From an uncultured Bacilli bacterium (lineage in GTDB: Bacteria > Bacillota_I > Bacilli_A > RF39 > UBA660): a stretch of 64,000 nucleotides of DNA. The stretch's first letter is position 1, and each line of letters starts with the position of its first letter. The DNA is taken from positions 6,949-70,948 of the forward strand of contig CAKPHZ010000002.1 of NCBI GenBank assembly GCA_934162265.1, in the 5' to 3' direction. The translations under genes and the position numbers were made by a program. The notes under the pieces are model-generated. The model was not told the origin of the DNA and did not search any database. It was given only the letters and a program-made list of their open reading frames with translations. Below, in pieces: positions 33,729-41,156 of the stretch.

Positions 33729-36477
33729 TTCACTAAATTTATATCCTCATAATTTAGATGGATATAATGATGCTAAAAAAGCTTATCAAGAAGGAAAAAA
33801 GATTGTCAGTGAAGTTCGGGCAACGGGAACTGGAAAAAGTTATATTAACCTACAATTTGCTTTAGATAATCAAGATAAAAAAGGGATTTATGTTGTTCCT
33901 AGTTTATCTATTATTGAACATTTAAAAGAAATTGTTAAAGAAAATTCAAATGTTAGTTTAAATGATTTTTCTCATGTTGATTTTAGAACTTATCAAAGTT
34001 TTGTTAATATGAGTTATGATGAGATAAAAAATTTAGCGTGTGATTTTTTGATTGTTGATGAATTACATCATTTGAATGGTCCAGTATGGGAGAATAGAAT
34101 TTCAAAATTGATTGAAACACATCCTGATATTAAGGTGCTTGGGACAACAGCTTATACCGTAGTTTCAAGAGGAACTTCTTATGAGAGGGATATGGCTTTG
34201 TCTGGTGGAAATGAAATATTTTCTGATTCAATAGTTAGTCGCTATGATTTATGTGATGCAATAATTGATGGTGTTTTACCAAAACCAATTTATAAAAGTG
34301 CTTATATTCATTTATCTAGTAAATTATCTGATATTGAAAGAATTTTAGAAAGTAGTCATTTAACTACAAAGGAATATCAAGAATATCAACTTATTTTAGA
34401 TGATTTAAAGAGAAAAATTCATGAAGCACCAACTATTGCGGATGTTTTAAAGAAAAATTTAAAAAAAGATGGAAAGTATTATTATTTTTGCCCTGTTAAA
34501 TCAGAAGAAGGAATAAATGATATTGAAACAATAAAAGAAAAAATACTGAGTGATTTGAAACCAAAATTTCAAGAAGAAGATATTGTTTTTTATACTACAA
34601 CTTCAGAAATGGGAGAATTAGGAAAGAAAAATCGAGATGCTTTTTATCATGATAAAACATTAGATGGACAAGATTGTTCAAATAAACTTCGTATTATGTT
34701 TGCAATTAATCAATATAATGAAGGGGTACATGCTCCTGGTGTTGATGGTGTAATTGAGGGCAGAATGACAAATTCTGATATTGTCTTTTTTGAACATATT
34801 GGTAGATCTTTAGCTGTAAGAGGAGATAATCAGAAAAGAGAAGAAGAATTAGAAAAATATTCTTATGAGGAATTATTACAAATGTGTCATGATAGAGATA
34901 TTTTAGTCAAAGAAAATATTTCTAAAGAAGAGATGATAGAAAAATTACTTTCTCCTCTTATTATTGATTTAACTTGTAATTATGAATGGATTAAAGAGTT
35001 AGAAGATAATTTAAAGAATAGATTAAAAGAAAATACAGGAAGAAAAAATAATACTTATCAAAGAAGAAAACTTATTGATGCATCATTTGATATAGAAGTG
35101 GAAAATATTGATTTATTTTCTAGTTTAATGGAATTAAAAAATAGATTGAATAATTCTTGGAATAGAATGTATGAATATGCTCGTATTTATTATGAACATC
35201 ATGGAAATTTAGAGGTTCCCCAAAGGTTTAAAACAAATAATGGATTTGAATATGATGAAGAGGGAAAAATAAAATTAGGTGCTTGGATAGCTAGACAAAG
35301 AAGTAGTACGTTACCAGAGAGTGAACAAGGAAGACTGCTATCTCAAATAGGTATGCGTTTTTTCAATAAAAATAGTACATTAAGTTGGGAAGAAATGTAT
35401 GAATATGCCCGTATTTATTATGAACATCATAAAAGTTTAGAAATTCCCCGAAGTTTTAAAACAAATAATGGATTTGAATATGATGAAAAAGGAATTGTAA
35501 ATTTAGGTATCTGGATAGTTTATCAAAGAAAAACTGTGTCTCGAGAGAGTGAACGGGGAAAGTTGTTATCACAAATAGGGATGCGTTTTGAGAGTAAAAA
35601 AAGTACACTTTCTTGGGAAGAAATGTTTGAGTATGCGTGTCAATATTATGAACATCATGGAAATTTGGAGGTTCCCCAAAAGTTTAAAACGAATAATGGA
35701 TTTGAATATGAGGAACAAGGAAAAATTCCTTTAGGAAGTTGGATAGCTAAACAAAGAATTAGGACGTTACCAGAGAGTGAACGCGGTCAGTTGCTTTTGA
35801 AAATAGGCATGCGTTTTGAGAGTAAAAAAAGTACACTTAGTTGGGAAGAAATGTATGAGTATGCCTGTATTTATTATAAGCATTGTGGACATTTAGAAGT
35901 TCCTGTTAAGTTTAAAACAAATAATGGTTGGGAAGAAGATGATTCGGGAAAAATAAATTTAGGTGCTTGGGTAGCTAAACAAAGAATTAGGACGTTACCA
36001 GAGAGTGAACGAGGAAGATTGTTATCTCAAATAGGGATGCGTTTTGAGAGTAAAAATAGTACATTAAGTTGGGAAGAAATGTATGAGTATGCTTGTATTT
36101 ATTACCAACGCCATGGAAATTTAGAAGTTTTTGCTAAGTTTAAAACAAATAATGGCTGGGAAGAAGATGAGTTGGGAAAAATAAACTTAGGTACTTGGGT
36201 AGCCACTCAAAAGCAATTATACCAAAAAAAAGAAATGTCTGAGGAACAAATTATTTTACTAGAGAATATTGGAATGAAGTTGATAAGTGAAAGAGTAGAT
36301 AATAAGCTACAGATAGAAGAAATAACAGAAAAGAATACAAGAAAAAAACAAATAGAATTGTTAAATAGAACAAAGAGTTTGTTAAATCATATTGGTAATC
36401 AAGATTTTGGAAGTAAAGAAGATGTAGATAGGGTAAATCAGAAGTTTGTAGATGAGTTAAATCGTAAATCTAGATAA
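33721..36477 (+). CDS. DEAD/DEAH-type helicase with five helicase-associated repeats
   Basis: A 918-residue superfamily 2 helicase. RecA-like domain 1 has Walker A GTGKS (36-40), DELHH (113-117, motif II) and a GTTAYT motif III; domain 2 ends with an arginine-finger-type GRSLAVRG. Residues 480-859 hold five helicase-associated domains (PF03457 type) of exactly 76 residues each, e.g. SWEEMYEYARIYYEHHGNLE and LGAWIARQR. These Trp- and Arg-rich units probably bind nucleic acid. The gene and its small partner sit inside the dgkA-cdd interval of an otherwise conserved cluster, so they look like cargo. Target and role, perhaps defence or transposition-related, are unknown. Confidence 0.8.
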   Translation: MNNSLNLYPHNLDGYNDAKKAYQEGKKIVSEVRATGTGKSYINLQFALDNQDKKGIYVVPSLSIIEHLKEIVKENSNVSLNDFSHVDFRTYQSFVNMSYDEIKNLACDFLIVDELHHLNGPVWENRISKLIETHPDIKVLGTTAYTVVSRGTSYERDMALSGGNEIFSDSIVSRYDLCDAIIDGVLPKPIYKSAYIHLSSKLSDIERILESSHLTTKEYQEYQLILDDLKRKIHEAPTIADVLKKNLKKDGKYYYFCPVKSEEGINDIETIKEKILSDLKPKFQEEDIVFYTTTSEMGELGKKNRDAFYHDKTLDGQDCSNKLRIMFAINQYNEGVHAPGVDGVIEGRMTNSDIVFFEHIGRSLAVRGDNQKREEELEKYSYEELLQMCHDRDILVKENISKEEMIEKLLSPLIIDLTCNYEWIKELEDNLKNRLKENTGRKNNTYQRRKLIDASFDIEVENIDLFSSLMELKNRLNNSWNRMYEYARIYYEHHGNLEVPQRFKTNNGFEYDEEGKIKLGAWIARQRSSTLPESEQGRLLSQIGMRFFNKNSTLSWEEMYEYARIYYEHHKSLEIPRSFKTNNGFEYDEKGIVNLGIWIVYQRKTVSRESERGKLLSQIGMRFESKKSTLSWEEMFEYACQYYEHHGNLEVPQKFKTNNGFEYEEQGKIPLGSWIAKQRIRTLPESERGQLLLKIGMRFESKKSTLSWEEMYEYACIYYKHCGHLEVPVKFKTNNGWEEDDSGKINLGAWVAKQRIRTLPESERGRLLSQIGMRFESKNSTLSWEEMYEYACIYYQRHGNLEVFAKFKTNNGWEEDELGKINLGTWVATQKQLYQKKEMSEEQIILLENIGMKLISERVDNKLQIEEITEKNTRKKQIELLNRTKSLLNHIGNQDFGSKEDVDRVNQKFVDELNRKSR
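35158..36297 (+). repeat. five tandem 228-bp repeats coding helicase-associated domains
   Basis: Units start at the conserved TGG codon at 35158, 35386, 35614, 35842 and 36070, exactly 228 bases apart. Many stretches are identical between units (for example AAGTTTAAAACAAATAATGG), which suggests recent duplication or gene conversion. Confidence 0.9.
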
Positions 36478-36492
36478 GACTTTAATTATAGG

Positions 36493-36513
36493 AAAATACT
36501 TATCAGTATTTTT
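36493..36513 (+). terminator. terminator after the helicase gene
   Basis: AAAATACT (36493-36500) pairs with AGTATTTT (36505-36512), T run follows. One base different from the dgkA terminator. Confidence 0.65.
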
Positions 36514-36538
36514 AGTGTATAGAAAGAAGGGGTAAATA

Positions 36539-36937
36539 ATGAAAGAAAAGTTACAAAGTTTATTAAAAAATTCATATAGTAAATATTATCATTATCCAGT
36601 AGCGTCTGTTATTGTGATGAAAGATGGTGTAGAGTTTAGTGGGGTTAACGTAGAAACTTCTTCTCCTGCTAGTGGAATTTGTGCTGAGAGAAATGCCTTA
36701 TATAGTGCGATTACTAATGGTTATACTAAGGGAGATGTTAAGGAAATTCATGTGATGAGTACAACAGAAAATGATTGTTTTCCATGTTTTATTTGTAGAC
36801 ATGCTTTAAGTGATTTATGTGATAAAGAGGTTAAAGTATTTTCTCATACTTTTAGTGATAGTAGAATTGTTATGCATACGATTGAAGAATTATGCCCATA
36901 TCCTTTTGGGGATGATAGTATGAAAGAGGAGAAGTAA
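36539..36937 (+). CDS. cdd: cytidine deaminase
   Basis: A 132-residue zinc enzyme of pyrimidine salvage (cytidine to uridine). Zinc and catalytic residues: CAE at 48-50 and PCFIC with Cys 83 and Cys 86. The substrate motif VNVETSSPASG matches the family FNVENASY-type strand. AGAAAGAAGGGG precedes the ATG. Its TAA shares a base with the ATG of era, the usual order in Bacillota. Confidence 0.92.
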   Translation: MKEKLQSLLKNSYSKYYHYPVASVIVMKDGVEFSGVNVETSSPASGICAERNALYSAITNGYTKGDVKEIHVMSTTENDCFPCFICRHALSDLCDKEVKVFSHTFSDSRIVMHTIEELCPYPFGDDSMKEEK

Positions 36938-37830
36938 TGAAAAGTGGATTTGTTAGTATAGTTGGTCGACCTAATGTTGGGAAAAGTACTCTTTTAAACG
37001 CAATTATTGGAAAGAAAATTGCTATTACTTCAAATACTGCTCAAACTACTAGAAATATGATTCAAGGTATTTATCATGGAGATGATGTACAAATTATTTT
37101 TGTGGATACACCTGGTATTCATAAGCCTCATAATAAATTAGGACAAGTATTAAATAAACAAGCTTATTATAGTTTAAATGATGTTGATGTCATTTTGTTT
37201 TTGGTTGATGTTACAGAAAAGTTGGGGAATGGAGATAAGTTTATTTTAGAAAAGTTAAAAGAAAATGATGTTCCTGTTATTTTAGTTTTAAATAAAATGG
37301 ATAAAATTACTTATTTAGAACTTTTGCCTAAGATAGAAGAGTATAAGGATTTATATCATTTTAGTGAGATTATTCCTGTATCTGCTTATAAAAAGAAAAA
37401 CTTAGATGATTTAATTCAAACTGTTAGTAAATATTTAAAAGATGATATTAAATATTATGATGAAAATACTATTACTAATGTTAGTGAGAATTTTTCTGTA
37501 TCTGAGTTAATTCGAGAAAAAGTTTTATATCATACTAAAGAGGAAGTTCCTCATTCTGTTGCTTGTATTGTGGATGAAATTAGCGAGGATAAATATAGTA
37601 TTCGAGTAATTGCTAGTTTAATCGTGGATAGAGAAAATTTAAAGAAGATTTTGATTGGGAAGAATGGTTCTATGATTAAAAGGATTGGAATGGAAGCAAG
37701 ACGTGATATAGAAGAATTGTTAGGGAAAAAAGTTTATTTGGATTTACAAGTAAAAGTGATTCCGAATTGGCGTGATAAGGATAGTTTTTTATTTAGACAA
37801 CTTGGATATGAAGATATTTCTCTTGATTAG
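36937..37830 (+). CDS. era: GTPase Era
   Basis: A 297-residue essential GTPase for 30S subunit assembly. G1 is GRPNVGKST (10-18), G3 DTPGIHK, G4 NKMD and G5 SAYK; the C-terminal KH domain has LIGKNGSMIKRIGMEAR, which binds the 3' end of 16S rRNA. Normal length. One-base overlap with cdd; yqzL and recO follow. Confidence 0.95.
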   Translation: MKSGFVSIVGRPNVGKSTLLNAIIGKKIAITSNTAQTTRNMIQGIYHGDDVQIIFVDTPGIHKPHNKLGQVLNKQAYYSLNDVDVILFLVDVTEKLGNGDKFILEKLKENDVPVILVLNKMDKITYLELLPKIEEYKDLYHFSEIIPVSAYKKKNLDDLIQTVSKYLKDDIKYYDENTITNVSENFSVSELIREKVLYHTKEEVPHSVACIVDEISEDKYSIRVIASLIVDRENLKKILIGKNGSMIKRIGMEARRDIEELLGKKVYLDLQVKVIPNWRDKDSFLFRQLGYEDISLD

Positions 37831-37877
37831 TGTATAAATTTTTTCTATTTTGTACATGATTTTAATGGTGATAATTT

Positions 37878-38003
37878 ATGAATAGAGAAGATTTATGGAA
37901 TTTATTTAAGATGACTGGGAAAATTGAATATTATTTAAAGTATAAGAAAGACAAAGAAAGTAGGACTTGCCATGATAAGAAAAGTAACGGGGATAGTGAT
38001 TAG
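37878..38003 (+). CDS. yqzL: YqzL-like small protein
   Basis: A 41-residue reading frame with GGTGAT upstream of its ATG. The start, LWNLFKMTGKIEYYLKYKK, fits the YqzL-like family (pattern W-x-x-F-x-x-TG-x-I/V-x-x-YL-x-x-K), whose gene lies between era and recO in Bacillus, exactly as here. The function is not known. Its end overlaps the start of recO by 32 bases in another frame. Confidence 0.65.
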   Translation: MNREDLWNLFKMTGKIEYYLKYKKDKESRTCHDKKSNGDSD

Positions 38004-38721
38004 TACAGTAGACTACAAAGAAAGTAGTAAGATTGTTAATATTTTTACAGAAGATGAGGGAATTATTGGGGTTCTTTCTAAAGGATGTAAGACAATGAAA
38101 AGCAAACTTCGAGCAGTATCTACACCGCTATCTCAAGGGACTTTTTATTTAAGACAGTATGGATCAGGAATGTCATTACTAACAGAAGTCGATTTAGAAA
38201 TCTCTTATAAAGAAATACGAAAAGATATTTTTAAACAAAATTATGCTTTATTTTTATTAGACCTTGCTAGTCAAGTTTATCGTCATGGTAAGCAAAAGCA
38301 AATTTATTCTTTATTAATTTCTGCTTTAGCAAAGATTGAGGAAGGCTATGATGCTGAAGTCATTACTGATATTGTAGAATTACAGTTACTTAAGTATCTT
38401 GGTATTCAGCCAGAACTTTCTTGCTGTGTTAGTTGTGGTAATAAGGAAGATATTATTACGATTTCTAGTTATAAGGGAGGTTATCTTTGTAAGAGATGTG
38501 TTGGTAGGGAATTTGTTTATTCTTTAAAGATGATGAAATTAATTAGAATGTTATCTTTAGTAGATTTGGATAAGATTAAACGGATTGATATTCGGGATGA
38601 AGTAAAGAAAGAAATATCTATTTTTATCGATGACTACTATGATCGTTATGCTGGTCTTTATTTGAAGAGTAAAGAATTTTTAAAAAATTATTCCAAATTG
38701 ATGGAAGTCACTGACTTATAA
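37972..38721 (+). CDS. recO: DNA repair protein RecO
   Basis: A 249-residue recombination mediator that loads RecA on SSB-coated DNA. N-terminal OB fold (VTGIVISTVDYKESSKIVNIF, then GVLSKGCK), a helical middle, and a four-cysteine zinc finger (CCVSCG, then LCKRC). It closes the ybeY-to-recO chain; glyQS, often next in Bacilli, is not here. A terminator starts in its stop codon. Confidence 0.92.
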   Translation: MIRKVTGIVISTVDYKESSKIVNIFTEDEGIIGVLSKGCKTMKSKLRAVSTPLSQGTFYLRQYGSGMSLLTEVDLEISYKEIRKDIFKQNYALFLLDLASQVYRHGKQKQIYSLLISALAKIEEGYDAEVITDIVELQLLKYLGIQPELSCCVSCGNKEDIITISSYKGGYLCKRCVGREFVYSLKMMKLIRMLSLVDLDKIKRIDIRDEVKKEISIFIDDYYDRYAGLYLKSKEFLKNYSKLMEVTDL

Positions 38722-38755
38722 TACTTATATAGAATAAAACTGTATAAGTATTTTT
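38720..38755 (+). terminator. recO terminator
   Basis: AATACTTATA (38720-38729) pairs with TATAAGTATT (38743-38752), then TTT. Same stem sequence family as the dgkA and helicase terminators. Confidence 0.7.
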
Positions 38756-38816
38756 AAATGCATTAAAGTTTAAAAGTTATCAAGCATTAAAAAAAATTGG
38801 ATTTGTTTCTCAATTG

Positions 38817-38845
38817 TTGACAAATAGCAGAAGTAGGTATACAAT
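38817..38845 (+). promoter_or_regulatory. consensus promoter of the 201-residue gene
   Basis: TTGACA, 17-base spacer, TACAAT; 21 bases before the ATG. Confidence 0.7.
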
Positions 38846-38865
38846 AAGCGAATAAGAGGGGGATT

Positions 38866-39471
38866 ATGATGTTAACAAATGATGAGATTTTTTTAGATTA
38901 TTTAATTGCAAATGGCTTTCAACCACAAAATTATAAAAATATTTTGGAACTTATTCAATCTGTTCCTAATTCGATTTCTAAATATTTAAAAGATTATCGA
39001 CAATTTTTATTATCAGGAAAAATAGATTATTCAGAGTTAGTATCTTATCAAATAAAAGGAGCCAATGGTTATCTTAATAAAAGAGGAAGAATAGTTGTTC
39101 CAACTTCTGAAGCAGGAGATGAATATTTTAAGAATTTGGCAAAAAAATTAAAAATTCGTAGTAATCAAAAAATTCCTTATTTTTATCCCATTATCAGTGA
39201 GTTTGATGCATTAATTGCTTATTATGATCTAACACTAGATCAACAAGTTATCGTTGACCAAATTGTAAACGCCAGTATTCCTTTAATAGAAAATAATTAT
39301 ATTGGTTTTATTGCTGATACAAAAGATCAAGACCAAATTACTAAAACTATAGCTATTTTCTCTATATTATTAGAAGTAATTAAATCTAATTCTAGGCAAG
39401 ACTATACAATGATTCATGATACAGTAAGTAACCAGGGAAAAGAATTATACTTAATTAAAAAAAGTAGATAA
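38866..39471 (+). CDS. unknown 201-residue protein
   Basis: Not recognised. A soluble, mainly helical protein without signal peptide. It starts with a short helical domain (DEIFLDYLIANGF), then a segment GANGYLNKRGRIVVPTSEAGDEY, and ends with helices. GAGGGGG lies just before two adjacent ATG codons. A strong promoter suggests it is expressed. It lies at the point where strand composition changes. Confidence 0.5.
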   Translation: MMLTNDEIFLDYLIANGFQPQNYKNILELIQSVPNSISKYLKDYRQFLLSGKIDYSELVSYQIKGANGYLNKRGRIVVPTSEAGDEYFKNLAKKLKIRSNQKIPYFYPIISEFDALIAYYDLTLDQQVIVDQIVNASIPLIENNYIGFIADTKDQDQITKTIAIFSILLEVIKSNSRQDYTMIHDTVSNQGKELYLIKKSR

Positions 39472-39586
39472 AAAAGACCAAATGCTAAATTAAACAAGAA
39501 AAAAGAATATTGTTTATATATAATTTACTTCCTTGAAATATTTCATAGAGTAATATAAAATGGAAATATGGAAAGGAAGATAAAAA

Positions 39587-40150
39587 ATGCAATATAATTA
39601 TCCAATAAAATATTCAATAATGCCAATTTGTGCATACGTTGGAGAGAATTTAAGTAACAATCACACATTAAATATTTATAATTCCATTGTAAGGTATGGA
39701 TATAAACATTTAGAAGTTATTGGCTATGTTGTTTCTAAATGTTATATCCTTAGTGAGATTAATTCTTTTTTATCAGATGGAACAACAAATACCTCTTATA
39801 GAGTAGTTTTTCCTTATCAAAAAGTTAATGATAAAGGAAGAGAAGCTTATCGTAAAGTAGAACCTACAAGATATAATGCACAAATAGGAGAGATATACGA
39901 TACTGTAGAAGAAGCAGTTTTAGCTAAAAATGAATTAAACCAAATCATTTTATCAGAAGAATTATCAAGAATTCCAAGAAATAAAAACTACCAAAAAAAT
40001 ATTGAATTCATTCAAGAAGCATTTTCAGAAAGGATAGAGAAACTTAATAAATTAGAAGTAGAAATTGAAGCAAATACCAAAGAAATGATTGTATCTGAAA
40101 ATCAAGGACAAGATTTATCGATATTTCAAAAAAAATTGAAAAAGCAATAA
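39587..40150 (+). CDS. unknown 187-residue protein
   Basis: Not recognised. The first 100 residues look like a mixed alpha/beta domain (YSIMPICAYVGEN, SYRVVFPYQKVN), the last 60 form a charged coiled coil (QKNIEFIQEAFSERIEKLNKLE). AAAGGAAG precedes the ATG. A possible TTGAAA-15-TATAAA promoter lies at 39533-39559. Confidence 0.5.
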   Translation: MQYNYPIKYSIMPICAYVGENLSNNHTLNIYNSIVRYGYKHLEVIGYVVSKCYILSEINSFLSDGTTNTSYRVVFPYQKVNDKGREAYRKVEPTRYNAQIGEIYDTVEEAVLAKNELNQIILSEELSRIPRNKNYQKNIEFIQEAFSERIEKLNKLEVEIEANTKEMIVSENQGQDLSIFQKKLKKQ

Positions 40151-40186
40151 TTTTGTAGTAGAATGAATTCAGAAAGGATGAGTAAG

Positions 40187-41053
40187 ATGAAAAGTAAAGT
40201 ATATTTTATGAAAGAAATCACTTCAGATAATCTAGTAAAAATATATCATGCATTAAACAAAGAATTACCAGGAAAAGTAGCAATTAAGGTTCATTCAGGA
40301 GAAGCTGGTAACCAAAATTATCTACGGCCTGAATTTCTACAACAAATCGTAAATGAAGTAAAAGGGACAATTGTAGAATGCAATACTGCTTATGATGGAG
40401 CAAGAAATACAACAGAAAAACATCTTCAATTGATGAAAGAACACGAATGGAACAAATACTTTAAAGTAGATATTTTAGATAGCGAAGGTCCTGATATGGA
40501 ACTAGATATTCCAAGTGGAAAAGTAATAAAAAAAGATTATGTAGGAAAAAATATAAAAAATTATGATTCATGTTTAGTATTATCTCACTTTAAGGGACAT
40601 CCTATGGGAGGATATGGAGGAGCATTAAAACAATTATCCATTGGCTTCGCCTCTTCTTATGGAAAAGCTTACATCCATGGTGCTGGAAAACCAGAAGAAA
40701 AGTGGACTGCTGATCATGATAAATTTTTGGAATCAATGGCAGATGCGGCTTCTTCAGTACATCAATATTTTAAAGGAAATATTTGTTATATTAATATTAT
40801 GTGTAATATGTCAGTAGATTGCGACTGTTGTGCTGTTGCAGAAGATCCTTGTATGGAAGATATTGGCATCTTAGCGTCCACTGATCCAATCGCTTTAGAC
40901 CAAGCTTGTATTGATTTAGTTTATCAATCAAAAGATCCAGGAAAAGATCATCTAGTTGAGAGAATAGAATCGAGAAATGGAAGACATACTATAGATATAG
41001 CCTCTACACTAGGATTTGGATCAAAAGACTATGAACTTATTGAAATCAAATAA
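40187..41053 (+). CDS. DUF362 iron-sulfur-type protein
   Basis: A DUF362 family protein of 288 residues. Seen: VAIKVHSGEAGNQNYLRP near the start, HFKGHPMGGYGGALKQLSIG in the middle (the conserved core of the family), and a cysteine-rich CNMSVDCDCC...C stretch late in the protein that could bind an Fe-S cluster. Function is not established for most members. I start at ATG 40187, eight bases after AAAGGA; two earlier in-frame ATGs (40163, 40178) lack a site. A strong terminator follows. Confidence 0.78.
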   Translation: MKSKVYFMKEITSDNLVKIYHALNKELPGKVAIKVHSGEAGNQNYLRPEFLQQIVNEVKGTIVECNTAYDGARNTTEKHLQLMKEHEWNKYFKVDILDSEGPDMELDIPSGKVIKKDYVGKNIKNYDSCLVLSHFKGHPMGGYGGALKQLSIGFASSYGKAYIHGAGKPEEKWTADHDKFLESMADAASSVHQYFKGNICYINIMCNMSVDCDCCAVAEDPCMEDIGILASTDPIALDQACIDLVYQSKDPGKDHLVERIESRNGRHTIDIASTLGFGSKDYELIEIK

Positions 41054-41056
41054 ATA

Positions 41057-41109
41057 AAGAGATAGTTTTCAACTTAAAGTTTAGTTGATTCAACTATCTC
41101 TTTCTTGCT
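41057..41109 (+). terminator. long terminator hairpin after the DUF362 gene
   Basis: AAAGAGATAGTT (41057-41068) pairs with AACTATCTCTTT (41092-41103), with an inner TCAACT/AGTTGA stem, followed by a T-rich tail. Confidence 0.8.
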
Positions 41110-41133
41110 TTTCTACCACAAATAAGATATGCT
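41105..41133 (+). promoter_or_regulatory. promoter of the arylsulfotransferase-like gene
   Basis: TTGCTT, 17-base spacer, TATGCT; 23 bases before the ATG and overlapping the tail of the preceding terminator. Confidence 0.45.
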
Positions 41134-41156
41134 AAACTGGTAAAGGAGAGAAAACA

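Noticed and set aside
35158..36297. Evenly spaced repeats as a possible CRISPR array
   Set aside because: The 228-base unit lies in one long reading frame and encodes helicase-associated domains; there are no short repeats with unique spacers here or elsewhere in the window.
39527..39554. Possible dif site near the composition switch (ACTTCCTTGAA then ATATTT then CATAGAGTAAT)
   Set aside because: The left arm matches the Bacillus dif arm at about 8 of 11 positions but the right arm does not, and the stretch also fits a promoter for the next gene.
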